Shown here one piece after another: positions 35,546 through 43,821 of a stretch of 64,000 nt of DNA. The notes below the pieces were generated by a model. The model saw only the letters and a list, made by a program, of their open reading frames with translations, had not been told where the DNA came from and did not search any database. Source of the stretch: Corynebacterium gerontici (GTDB taxonomy: Bacteria; Actinomycetota; Actinomycetes; Mycobacteriales; Mycobacteriaceae); NCBI RefSeq assembly GCF_003813985.1, contig NZ_CP033897.1, positions 1,612,001 to 1,676,000 of the forward strand, given 5' to 3'. The stretch's first letter is position 1. Every line of letters starts with the position of its first letter. Both the position numbers and the translations under genes were made by a program.

Positions 35546-38278
35546 ATGGCTGATCCGAACAAGGAAAAGCACACAGAGGACACGAACTTTGCCCTCATTC
35601 GCGACGGAGTCGCCTCGTACCTGAACGACTCAGACCCTGAAGAAACCCGCGAGTGGCTCGAATCCCTCGATGGACTACTTGAAGAGTCCAACGGCGACCG
35701 CGCTCGCTTCCTCATGCTGCGCCTCCTCGAACGCGCATCCGCGAAGCGCGTTGCCTTGCCGGCATTGACCTCCACCGACTACGTCAACACCATTCCCACC
35801 ACGATGGAACCGGACTTCCCCGGCGACGAGGAAATTGAAAAGCGCTACCGCCGCTGGATCCGCTGGAACGCCGCGATCATGGTGCACCGCGCACAGCGTC
35901 CCGAAATTGGCGTCGGCGGGCACATCTCCACCTATGCCGGCGCCGCCCCGCTGTACGAAGTTGGCTTCAACCACTTCTTCAGAGGAAAAGATCACCCAGG
36001 CGGCGGCGACCAAGTCTTCTTCCAGGGCCACGCCTCCCCAGGCATGTACGCCCGCGCCTTCATGGAAGGCCGACTTTCTGAAGATGACCTCGACGGGTTC
36101 CGCCAGGAAGTCTCCCGCGAACAAGGCGGCCTTCCCTCCTACCCGCACCCGAAGGGCATGCCCGAGTTCTGGGAATTCCCCACCGTGTCGATGGGCCTTG
36201 GCCCCATGGATGCCATCTACCAGGCACGCTTCAACCGCTACCTGCATAACCGTGGAATCAAGGACACCTCCGACCAGCACGTCTGGGCGTTCCTCGGCGA
36301 CGGCGAGATGGACGAACCAGAATCTCGTGGCCTCATCCAGATGGCTGCGCTGAACAATCTGGACAACCTAACCTTCGTCATCAACTGCAACCTGCAGCGT
36401 CTCGACGGCCCCGTCCGCGGCAACACCAAGATCATCCAGGAACTCGAATCCTTCTTCCGCGGCGCCGGCTGGTCCGTCATCAAGGTCATCTGGGGACGCG
36501 AATGGGACAAGCTCTTTGAAGCAGACAAAGAAGGCGCCCTCGTCGACCTGATGAACAACACCAAGGACGGCGACTTCCAAACCTTCAAAGCCAACGACGG
36601 CGCCTACGTCCGCGAACACTTCTTCGGCCGCGACCCACGCACCGCAAAACTCGTCGAAGACATGACCGACGAGGAAATCTGGAACCTACGCCGCGGCGGC
36701 CACGACTACCGCAAGATCTACGCCGCATACCAACGCGCCCTCGAAACCAAGGATCGACCAACCGTCATCCTCGCCCACACCATCAAAGGCTACGGACTCG
36801 GCCACAACTTCGAAGGTCGCAACGCCACCCACCAGATGAAGAAGCTCACCCTAGACGACCTGAAGCTCTTCAGGGACAAGCAGGGCGTGCCGATCACCGA
36901 CGAGCAGCTGGAAGAAAACCCCTACCTGCCGCCGTACTACCACCCCGGCAAGGACTCCCCCGAAATCAAGTACCTTCAGGAAAAGCGCAAGGATCTCGGC
37001 GGATACCTACCGGAGCGACGCACCACCTACAAGCCTCTTGAAGTACCGCCATTGGATAAGCTACGCAGTATCCGCAAAGGCTCTGGCAAGCAGCAGGTAG
37101 CTACGACGATGGCCGTCGTCCGCACCTTCAAGGAATTGATGCGCGACAAGGAGCTCGGCAAGCGAATCGTGCCGATCATCCCGGACGAAGCTCGTACCTT
37201 CGGTATGGATTCCTGGTTCCCCACCATGGGTATCTATAACCCGCACGGCCAGAACTACGTGCCGGTGGATCATGACCTCATGTTGTCCTACCGCGAGTCC
37301 AAGGATGGCCAAATCCTGCATGAAGGTATCAACGAGGCAGGCTCGACGGCTTCCTTCATTGCTGCTGGCACGTCGTACGCCACGCACGGCGAGGCGATGA
37401 TTCCCCTGTACATCTTCTATTCGATGTTCGGTTTCCAGCGCACCGGTGACTCCTTCTGGGCTGCAGGCGACCAAATGACTCGAGGCTTCATCCTCGGCGC
37501 TACCGCCGGCCGCACCACCCTGACTGGTGAAGGTCTTCAGCACATGGATGGGCACTCACAAATCCTGGCTTCTACGAACCCCGCTGTGGTTTCGTACGAT
37601 CCCGCTTTTGCCTACGAGCTGGCGCACCTCATCCACGAGGGCATCGACCGCATGTACGGTCCCGACCGTGGTGAGAACGTGATGTACTACCTCACTATCT
37701 ACAACGAGCCCGTGCACCAGCCCGCCGAGCCGGAAAACCTCGATGTTGACGGCCTCCACAAGGGTATCTACCTCTATGAAAAGGCTGAGGGCAACCGCAA
37801 ACACGAAGTTTCCCTTCTGGCTTCGGGCATCGGAATGCAGCAGGCGCTCAAGGCTAAGGAGCTACTGGCAGAATTCGACGTCGATGCCAACATCTTCTCG
37901 GTCACCTCTTGGGTCGAGCTGGCTCGCGAAGGCCGCGAAAAGGAGCACGAGGCTCTGCGTCACGGCGAATCTCCTGAAGAGGCGTTTGCTACGAAGCAGC
38001 TCAGGCAGGCCTCCGGCCCATACATTGCAGTTTCGGACTTCGCTACGGATCTTCAGGAGCAGATTCGTCGGTTTGTGCCTGGCCACTACACCTCCTTGGG
38101 TGCGGATGGCTTCGGTTTCTCCGATACTCGCCCGGCGGCTCGTCGTTACTTCAACATTGACGCCGAGTCGGTGACGGTGGCAGCGCTGAACGCTCTGGTT
38201 CTTGAAGGGGAGATTGATCGCGAGGTCGCTGAGCAGGCGGCTGCGAAGTTCAACCTCACTGACCCAACCAAGGCTTAG
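35546..38278 (+). CDS. aceE: pyruvate dehydrogenase E1 component, homodimeric type
   Basis: A protein of 910 residues. It decarboxylates pyruvate with thiamine diphosphate and feeds acetyl-CoA formation. Motifs: [40 protein letters not shown], the ThDP motif [12 protein letters not shown]...[34 protein letters not shown], and the transketolase half with [15 protein letters not shown] and [12 protein letters not shown]. Length and order match the single-chain E1p of corynebacteria, which forms a mixed complex with E2 and the OdhA system. GGAGGT lies 6 bases before ATG 35546. Confidence 0.97.
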   Translation: MADPNKEKHTEDTNFALIRDGVASYLNDSDPEETREWLESLDGLLEESNGDRARFLMLRLLERASAKRVALPALTSTDYVNTIPTTMEPDFPGDEEIEKRYRRWIRWNAAIMVHRAQRPEIGVGGHISTYAGAAPLYEVGFNHFFRGKDHPGGGDQVFFQGHASPGMYARAFMEGRLSEDDLDGFRQEVSREQGGLPSYPHPKGMPEFWEFPTVSMGLGPMDAIYQARFNRYLHNRGIKDTSDQHVWAFLGDGEMDEPESRGLIQMAALNNLDNLTFVINCNLQRLDGPVRGNTKIIQELESFFRGAGWSVIKVIWGREWDKLFEADKEGALVDLMNNTKDGDFQTFKANDGAYVREHFFGRDPRTAKLVEDMTDEEIWNLRRGGHDYRKIYAAYQRALETKDRPTVILAHTIKGYGLGHNFEGRNATHQMKKLTLDDLKLFRDKQGVPITDEQLEENPYLPPYYHPGKDSPEIKYLQEKRKDLGGYLPERRTTYKPLEVPPLDKLRSIRKGSGKQQVATTMAVVRTFKELMRDKELGKRIVPIIPDEARTFGMDSWFPTMGIYNPHGQNYVPVDHDLMLSYRESKDGQILHEGINEAGSTASFIAAGTSYATHGEAMIPLYIFYSMFGFQRTGDSFWAAGDQMTRGFILGATAGRTTLTGEGLQHMDGHSQILASTNPAVVSYDPAFAYELAHLIHEGIDRMYGPDRGENVMYYLTIYNEPVHQPAEPENLDVDGLHKGIYLYEKAEGNRKHEVSLLASGIGMQQALKAKELLAEFDVDANIFSVTSWVELAREGREKEHEALRHGESPEEAFATKQLRQASGPYIAVSDFATDLQEQIRRFVPGHYTSLGADGFGFSDTRPAARRYFNIDAESVTVAALNALVLEGEIDREVAEQAAAKFNLTDPTKA

Positions 38279-38339
38279 CCCTGCGCTTCTGGCCCGCTCG
38301 GATGTGTTCCGGGCGGGCTGTTCGCGTTTTGTAGGTCGC

Positions 38340-39554
38340 TTAGTCGGGTGGTGGTTCTTCGGGTTTGTAGAGGTTGTTGGTGTGAAGCTCGTGGTTGAGG
38401 ACCCAGTTTCGGCCGTTGTATTGGGCGAGGGGAAATTGGTGGTATCGGCGGCTGCGGTGTTCGTCGACAAGCTGACGGCAGGCCTGGCCGGTGACGGGGT
38501 CGCGGGTGAGGTGCCCGTAGCGTTGGAGTTCGCGGTCGTCGTCGTTGCGGGCGTGGTGGGGTCGGCAGGCGATGACCATGTTGTCGACGTTGGTGTGCCC
38601 ACCGTTTTTCCACGCTTCGATGTGGTGTGCTTCGCTGGTAATGGCGGTGTGGGTGCATTCGGGGTCGGCGCAGATGAGTTGGTCGATGACCATCATCATG
38701 CGTTGTTTGTCGTTGGCTGTGCGACGGGTGCGCCAGAGGTCGACGTGCTGCATCTTCCCTTCAAGATCTGGGGCCCACATGGTGGCGTAGCCGAACTCGG
38801 AGAGCAGCGAATCCATGTGTTCGCGCGCGGGCACGATCGCACCGTCACTGGTGGCCAGCAGCCCGTTGCCCATGTAGGTGCACCCATCCGAAGGCACCAG
38901 CAGCACCGGCTCCCGAAACACTTTACTTTTCGACGCCCCCGTTCCTCCCAACACCCGGGCAACCAATGCGTCCGCCATCGCTTGTTGGCGCGACAACTTC
39001 GGATCCCCCTTCTGGAATTCTCGGGCGGTCTGATCGAGGGCGTTTGCGAGGGCCATTGCGTCGGAATCGGTGAGCCGGGCGAGCATGAAGCGCATGCCGT
39101 TGGTGTCCGGATTGCCAGAGATCCGCAGCCACCGTTGGTCGTGTGCGGTTCGGGGGTGGCGTTCGTTAATTTCTTGAAGGCGGAGTTTGGCGTGGGCTTC
39201 GACTTCTTCGAAGGATTTGCTGACGGCGTACTCGAAAAGTTCGCGGCGCAGTGGTTCACGGGCGGCGTGGTCGTTGACGCGGTTGACGGTTTTGTTCATG
39301 GTGATGAGCGTGTCGATGCTCATCCGGGCGTCGCGGGCGATTTGGGCACAGTGGCGTCGATTAGCTAATTGCTCGCCTTCGCCTTCGAAGAGGTCGCGGG
39401 CGACGCGGTGGATTTGGCCGATGCGGCGCGCGGGCAACCCGTAGTCCTGGCCGATGTTTTTGCGCGATTCGCGGTTGTTGACGCGCTCGTAGACGAGATC
39501 CACTAGCGGCATGCCAGCGGTGGCGAGGTAGCGAAGCGCGCTTTCGAGATTCAT
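38340..39554 (-). CDS. DUF222-type HNH endonuclease-like protein
   Basis: A protein of 404 residues, start MNLESALRYLATAGM. The N-terminal two thirds are the helical DUF222-type region (ESFEEVEAHAKLRLQEI, LTDSDAMALANALDQTAREF). The HNH nuclease motif is at about 295-335: CADPECTHTAITSEAHHIEAWKNGGHTNVDNMVIACRPHH, with the zinc cysteines, paired His and Asn. These genes are multicopy in corynebacteria and mycobacteria and may be old mobile or homing nucleases; target unknown. Word A at 38926-38935 encodes GASKSK, a probable insertion-like stretch between conserved blocks. Confidence 0.9.
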   Translation of the reverse strand: MNLESALRYLATAGMPLVDLVYERVNNRESRKNIGQDYGLPARRIGQIHRVARDLFEGEGEQLANRRHCAQIARDARMSIDTLITMNKTVNRVNDHAAREPLRRELFEYAVSKSFEEVEAHAKLRLQEINERHPRTAHDQRWLRISGNPDTNGMRFMLARLTDSDAMALANALDQTAREFQKGDPKLSRQQAMADALVARVLGGTGASKSKVFREPVLLVPSDGCTYMGNGLLATSDGAIVPAREHMDSLLSEFGYATMWAPDLEGKMQHVDLWRTRRTANDKQRMMMVIDQLICADPECTHTAITSEAHHIEAWKNGGHTNVDNMVIACRPHHARNDDDRELQRYGHLTRDPVTGQACRQLVDEHRSRRYHQFPLAQYNGRNWVLNHELHTNNLYKPEEPPPD

Positions 39555-39686
39555 GCTTCGCAGGCTAGGCCGCGGCGGTGGGCGACGGAAGCCTGCCAAT
39601 CTCGGGCTGTGGATGCTGTGGGTGGAGTGACGCAAGTGCGCCGGGTTTCCACAGGCAGGATTTTATTTCGCTAAAGCTTGCCGACG

Positions 39687-40649
39687 CTACCAAGCCGACG
39701 TATCTGGGTGCTCGACGAGGTTGAGGGCATGATCGAGCGCCTTGTTGATCACCCACGGCTGCTCAAGGATGATCATATGCCCGGCGTCGGGAATTTCCTG
39801 AAGGGAGGAAGAGGGCCACATGTCGATGATGCGCTGCGCTTGGCTCAGCGGCGTCACGAGATCCTTCTCCCCCACGATTACTGCGCCGGGGATGTCTTGA
39901 AGTGGGTGTTGGGCGCAGGTTTCGTTGTGTTGTTGGAGATCGTCGAGGAATCCCACGAGGGTGTTGAGTGGGGTGTCGTTGATCATGTGGGCGTGGAAGT
40001 TGATGATGCTGTCGGGGGTGGGGTGGACGAAGACGGTGGTGGCGAGGGTGGGGGCGATGAGTGCGGCGATGTCTTCGCGGAATTGTTGGACTTGTTTGGG
40101 GGCGAGTTCGACGGCGTTTCGAATATTGTCGACGATGGGTAGCGCGAGGACTTGGGGGAATCCTTGGCTGGCGAAGGATTCAACGGCGGTGGCGACGAGG
40201 ATGCAGGCCCGGGTGTTGTGCCGAATTTTCTTGAAGCGGCGGAGGAGGTTGAGGGCGACCATGCCGCCGAGGCTGTGCCCGATGACGACGGTGTCGCCGT
40301 TGATGCCGAGGTGATTGTAAACAAGGGCGACGTCGTCGGCGGCGCCGTCGATGGTGCAGTCTTCGATGGGGTATTCGCCGGTTTCGCCGTGTCCTCGGAG
40401 GTCGATGAGGACGTGGCGGGCGCGGTCGCCGATGTGGGCGACTTGGAGGTGCCAAGATTTGGCGGCGAGGGTGAAGCCGTGGATGTAGACGATGGTGACG
40501 TCGGCGTCTTCTGGCCCGTCGAGGTAGTAGTGCACGCCGTCGATGGTGCGGTGTTCCTTGAAGAAGTTGTTGCGGCGGATTGGGTTGCGTTGCGCGCTTT
40601 GCAGCGCTTGCTTGCGTCGCTTGGAGATCTTCGAGGAGGCCGTGAACAT
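39687..40649 (-). CDS. alpha/beta hydrolase
   Basis: A protein of 320 residues. Oxyanion region YIHGFTLAAKSWH, DLRGHGETGEYPIED, the nucleophile elbow VIGHSLGGMVALNLL (Ser), VVGEKDLVTPLSQA (acid) and PDAGHMIILEQP (catalytic His) are all in place. An N-terminal basic stretch (SKISKRRKQALQSAQRN) precedes the core; no clear signal peptide. Substrate unknown: lipase/esterase or C-C hydrolase. No ribosome site is visible before ATG 40649, so a leaderless transcript is possible. Word B is at 39795-39805 (SSSLQEIPDAG). Confidence 0.88.
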   Translation of the reverse strand: MFTASSKISKRRKQALQSAQRNPIRRNNFFKEHRTIDGVHYYLDGPEDADVTIVYIHGFTLAAKSWHLQVAHIGDRARHVLIDLRGHGETGEYPIEDCTIDGAADDVALVYNHLGINGDTVVIGHSLGGMVALNLLRRFKKIRHNTRACILVATAVESFASQGFPQVLALPIVDNIRNAVELAPKQVQQFREDIAALIAPTLATTVFVHPTPDSIINFHAHMINDTPLNTLVGFLDDLQQHNETCAQHPLQDIPGAVIVGEKDLVTPLSQAQRIIDMWPSSSLQEIPDAGHMIILEQPWVINKALDHALNLVEHPDTSAW

Positions 40650-40707
40650 GCCAAAAATACTAGTCGTGCGTATCCTTTGAGCTGTATTTGGCCAGAAAGG
40701 TTATCCA

Positions 40708-40986
40708 TTGTCCTCCCTTCAAGAACAACTCGCCGCACTTACGCAGTCGCAGGAGGATTCCGGCGATCCCAGCACGTTGCAGCGCATAGCCAAGCTTGTC
40801 GACGCCCCCGATGCCGCCGCCGAGGCGCGACTTTCAGACTTGGGCGTGGATTCGCTCGGGCTGATTGCGTTGGTGGTTCGTCTGGAGCAGGAGTTCGGTG
40901 TGCGGGCGTCTGCGGAGCAGGCGCTGGCGTGGGAGACGTTGGAGATGGTGACGGTGGACGTCGAAAAGCTAAAGGAGCAGCAGTGA
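40708..40986 (+). CDS. acyl carrier protein
   Basis: A protein of 92 residues. LGVDSLGLIALVVRLEQEFGV holds the phosphopantetheine serine in DSL. It carries acyl chains for fatty or mycolic acid synthesis, or for a dedicated pathway. The start is TTG 40708, 7 bases after AGAAAGG. The stop overlaps the next gene (GTGA). Three dispersed words are in this 279-base gene: B at 40715-40725 (SLQEQ), an A variant at 40795-40804 (KLVDAPDAA) and exact A at 40959-40968 (VDVEKLK). The words therefore shape both ends of the protein. Confidence 0.9.
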   Translation: MSSLQEQLAALTQSQEDSGDPSTLQRIAKLVDAPDAAAEARLSDLGVDSLGLIALVVRLEQEFGVRASAEQALAWETLEMVTVDVEKLKEQQ

Positions 40987-41774
40987 TTTCTTATCTGACC
41001 GACATGGATGGTGTCCTCATCAAAGAGGGCGAGATGATTCCGGGCGCCGACAAATTCCTGAAGGGGCTGAAGGATCATGACATCAATTTCATGGTGCTGA
41101 CGAACAACTCGATCCACACCCAACGCGACTTGTCGGCGCGGCTGCATCGCACGGGTTTGGATATTCCCCCGGAGCGGATTTGGACGTCGGCGAAGGCGAC
41201 GGTGGACTTTCTAACGAAGCAGGGCAAGCAAGGCACCGCGTATGTGGTGGGCGAGCCCGGTTTGACCACTGAGCTGCATCGTGAGGGCTGGGTGCTCACG
41301 GATTCGAACCCTGATTTTGTGGTGTTGGGCGAAACGCGCACCTATTCCTTCGAGGCGATCACCACTGCAATCAATTTAATTCTTGAAGGGGCGAGGTTCA
41401 TTGGGACGAACCCGGACGTCACCGGCCCCGCCCCGCAGGGTGTCCTCCCGGCGACGGGTTCGGTGGCGGCGCTGATCACGGCGGCGACGGGCCAGAAGCC
41501 GTATTACGTGGGCAAGCCGAATCCGGTGATGATGCGTTCGGCTCTGAATACGATTGGGGCGCATTCGGAACAGACGGTGATGATTGGCGACCGCATGGAT
41601 ACTGATGTGCGCTGCGGTTTGGAGGCTGGCATGCGCACGGTGTTGGTGCGTTCGGGCATCTCTGATGAGCGGGAGATAGCAAAGTATCCGTTTAGGCCGA
41701 CGCGTGTGGTCGATTCGGTGGCGGATTTGGCGGAGACCATTCTGGATCCCTTCGGCGACGGCGCCTACGCCTAG
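40983..41774 (+). CDS. HAD-IIA (NagD-like) phosphatase
   Basis: A protein of 263 residues, start VISYLTDMDGVLIKEG. HAD motif I DMDGVL, motif II LTNNS, the C2 cap with VLGETRTYSFEAI and RFIGTNPD, KPNPVMM (motif III Lys) and IGDRMDTDVRCGLEAGM. This is the NagD/4-nitrophenylphosphatase branch acting on small phosphoesters. GTG 40983 overlaps the ACP stop, so the two are coupled; whether it serves the ACP (for instance removing misformed groups) is only a guess. Two word-B copies lie inside (41055-41065 and 41380-41390). Confidence 0.9.
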   Translation: MISYLTDMDGVLIKEGEMIPGADKFLKGLKDHDINFMVLTNNSIHTQRDLSARLHRTGLDIPPERIWTSAKATVDFLTKQGKQGTAYVVGEPGLTTELHREGWVLTDSNPDFVVLGETRTYSFEAITTAINLILEGARFIGTNPDVTGPAPQGVLPATGSVAALITAATGQKPYYVGKPNPVMMRSALNTIGAHSEQTVMIGDRMDTDVRCGLEAGMRTVLVRSGISDEREIAKYPFRPTRVVDSVADLAETILDPFGDGAYA

Positions 41775-42157
41775 GTGCGCACGCGTTCCAGGGTGAAGGT
41801 GGCGCCGATGGTGCGTAGGCCTGCTTCGAGCGCGGCGAACTCCCCTTCAAGGCCGTTGAGGGGTTGTCGGCAGCGCACGAGCCGGTGACCTGCGCGTTCC
41901 CAGCGGGTGCACCAGGTGATGTCGAGCGGATCGGTGCCGGGTAGCGCGGCCATGGGTTCGCTTTTGAGCGTGGCATCGAGTTGCTTTTCGACGTCCGCGC
42001 GCAGATAAGTTGGCAGGTCGTCGATGTGCAGGATGGCGACCTGTTGTTGGGTGTTGGGCACGGTTGCTGTTTGCTCCAAAGGTTGCTCGGCTCGCCACGT
42101 GAGCGCGGTGGTGATATGTGCTTGCGTGGCGAGAAGACGAGAGTTCGCCTTCCCCAA
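41771..42157 (-). CDS. hypothetical protein, about 128 residues
   Basis: The frame reads from TTG 42157 (a TGA lies just upstream in frame) to a TAG that overlaps the convergent phosphatase stop. VAILHIDDLPTYLRADVEKQLDATL, ITWCTRWERAGHRLVRCRQPLNG and LRTIGATFTLERVRT look like a genuine folded protein, not a shadow. No family recognised. The start is uncertain; an internal GTG near TVPNTQQQ is possible. Word A at 41984-41993 encodes DVEKQ. Confidence 0.5.
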   Translation of the reverse strand: MGKANSRLLATQAHITTALTWRAEQPLEQTATVPNTQQQVAILHIDDLPTYLRADVEKQLDATLKSEPMAALPGTDPLDITWCTRWERAGHRLVRCRQPLNGLEGEFAALEAGLRTIGATFTLERVRT

Positions 42158-42164
42158 CGATCAC

Positions 42165-42272
42165 TCGTGCACCTTGGATGTGCACGACGATTCTCACGCA
42201 CCTCCAACCACAACAACAACCCTCAACACACACTTCACACCCCCATTCGCTCAAGTTCGAGTAGAACTCGAA
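42165..42272. other. two hairpins in the gap after the serine hydrolase gene
   Basis: TTCGAG-TAGAA-CTCGAA (42256-42272) lies directly after the stop of the serine hydrolase gene, and TCGTGCAC-N7-GTGCACGA (42165-42187) lies before the hypothetical gene. Between them is a purine/pyrimidine-skewed, CA-rich stretch. They may act as a terminator and operator; neither has a clear U-run. Confidence 0.4.
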
Positions 42273-42274
42273 GC

Positions 42275-43081
42275 CTAGAGTTCACGCCATAGCGCGGCGT
42301 TGGTCTCCGCCCAAAGCGGCTTTGCCCAAGCGCCGAAGGGCTTATCGCTGAGCATCACCGTCGCCACACCCTGCTCTGGCACCAGCCACAAGAACGTACC
42401 CGATTGCCCGAAGTGCCCCACGGTGCTCGCTGGCATGTTCTCGCCAGTCCAGTGCGGCTGCTTCTCTCCTTTGATCTCAAAGCCCAAACCCCAAGGGCAA
42501 GGCTTCTGCATTCCATAGCCCGGCACTACGCCGTCCAAATCGGGGAACTGGACGCTGAAAGCCTCAGCCAAGGTGTCAGGGTGCAACAGGGTTGGATCCA
42601 AGAGCTCACGGGCAAACGCTGCGAGGTCATCCACGGTCGAGCGTGCCTCGTGGCCAGGCGAACCCCAAAGTTCAGTATCTTTCATGCCCAGCGGCTCGCA
42701 CACCGCCTCGTGGAAATAGTCCGCGAAACGGATGCCACTGAGTCGCTCCAGCTCGCTGGCAAGCAATTCAAAACCGTAAGAGGAATAGATGCGGCGCTGT
42801 TCGGGCTCCTTGGTGGCATCGCCTTCCTTGAAGCCCACACCGGAGGCATGTGCCAGCAAGTGCCGCACCGTCGCAGGGCCGCAGGGCGTATCAAGCTCAA
42901 AGACTTCCTCCTCACAGGCGATCAAGAAGCCATAGGCGGCAAGTAGCTTGGTCACACTGGCGAGCTCGAACACTCGCTTTGTATCACCAAGCGTCTCGCT
43001 CCGATCCCCCGCGATGAGCGCAGCGGCGACGTTGGGGGCAGGGAAATCGACAAATGGGGCAAGCAGACTCATGCCCTTCAT
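42275..43081 (-). CDS. beta-lactamase-family serine hydrolase
   Basis: A protein of 268 residues. ELASVTKLLAAYGF carries the SxxK nucleophile; IYSSYGFELLASELE takes the place of the YxN motif (Tyr kept, Asn replaced by Ser); VGHFGQSGTFLWLVPEQG is the HxG-type third motif. There is no signal peptide, so it is probably cytoplasmic, like esterase or amide-hydrolase members of this class C-like family. ATG 43081 is one base after the TRIC gene stop; ATG 43072 is an alternative. As last gene of the four-gene operon it may process the pathway product. Confidence 0.83.
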   Translation of the reverse strand: MKGMSLLAPFVDFPAPNVAAALIAGDRSETLGDTKRVFELASVTKLLAAYGFLIACEEEVFELDTPCGPATVRHLLAHASGVGFKEGDATKEPEQRRIYSSYGFELLASELERLSGIRFADYFHEAVCEPLGMKDTELWGSPGHEARSTVDDLAAFARELLDPTLLHPDTLAEAFSVQFPDLDGVVPGYGMQKPCPWGLGFEIKGEKQPHWTGENMPASTVGHFGQSGTFLWLVPEQGVATVMLSDKPFGAWAKPLWAETNAALWREL

Positions 43082-43082
43082 C

Positions 43083-43802
43083 CTAGGAATCTTCGCGCCC
43101 CTTGCGGAATCCCTTGCGCTCCGATCGCCGAATCAGCGCATTGAGCTGCTTGGGTGTCATAGAAATCTTTGAAATTTCTGAAGGGCGGAATAAGATCCAC
43201 TGCTTCCAATACGCGACAATTGCCAACGCAGCCCCCATGCTCGCCGCCACGATCATTCCGAGGGTGTAGAGGTCGTATTGGGCGAAGCCCACCATCGTCA
43301 CGGCGGACACGAGCGCTGGTACGGCGTAGAGCGGCCCGCCCCCGAAGATGCCCGGCACCTGACCGGTCACCACATCGCGGATCATGCCACCGCCTACGGC
43401 TGTGAGCACGCCGAGCAGCACCGCTGAGGTCAGCGGCATGGAAAAGGTCATGGCTTTCACCGCGCCCGTTACGGCCCACACGCCGAGGATCACTGCGTCG
43501 CCGTGCACTTTAAACAGTTCCCATCGTCTGCCCTCAAAGTGGAAGATGAGCGCCAGGAGCGCGCCGACGATGGCGAGCAGCAAATAGTTGGAGTTCGCGA
43601 TGGCGGCTGCGGTGCCACGCTGCATGAGGACGTCGCGAAGCATGCCTCCGCCGAGGGCAGAAAAGAGGGCGAGGAAGATGAACCCCACGAGGTCATAGTC
43701 ACGCTGGCGGGCAATGGTGCCACCGATGATGCCATTGAGCACCACGCCGATGAGGTCGAGCGTCTGGTACATCGTGAGCACGTGGGGATCAACATTGTGC
43801 AT
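43083..43802 (-). CDS. TRIC-type (YicG/UPF0126) cation channel family protein
   Basis: A protein of 239 residues with six to seven membrane helices in two repeats. Each repeat has a glycine-rich kink: LFSALGGGMLRDVLM and LTAVGGGMIRDVVTG. FGGGPLYAVPALVSA follows. The C-terminus is basic (KQLNALIRRSERKGFRKGRE). Prokaryotic TRIC homologues form trimeric cation channels, but annotation as a glycine or amino-acid transporter also exists. Its place between the fusion enzyme gene (19 bases) and the hydrolase (1 base) suggests it could move a substrate or product of the pathway. Confidence 0.88.
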   Translation of the reverse strand: MHNVDPHVLTMYQTLDLIGVVLNGIIGGTIARQRDYDLVGFIFLALFSALGGGMLRDVLMQRGTAAAIANSNYLLLAIVGALLALIFHFEGRRWELFKVHGDAVILGVWAVTGAVKAMTFSMPLTSAVLLGVLTAVGGGMIRDVVTGQVPGIFGGGPLYAVPALVSAVTMVGFAQYDLYTLGMIVAASMGAALAIVAYWKQWILFRPSEISKISMTPKQLNALIRRSERKGFRKGREDS

Positions 43803-43821
43803 TTAGCCCACCCTAATGCAC

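Noticed and set aside
38202..39368. 388-codon plus-strand frame after aceE
   Set aside because: It is the Val/Gly-rich mirror of the DUF222-HNH gene; the HNH motif on the minus strand is decisive.
40152..40982. In-frame N-terminal extension of the NagD-like gene
   Set aside because: It crosses the alpha/beta hydrolase and ACP genes. The DMDGV motif and GTGA overlap fix the start at 40983.
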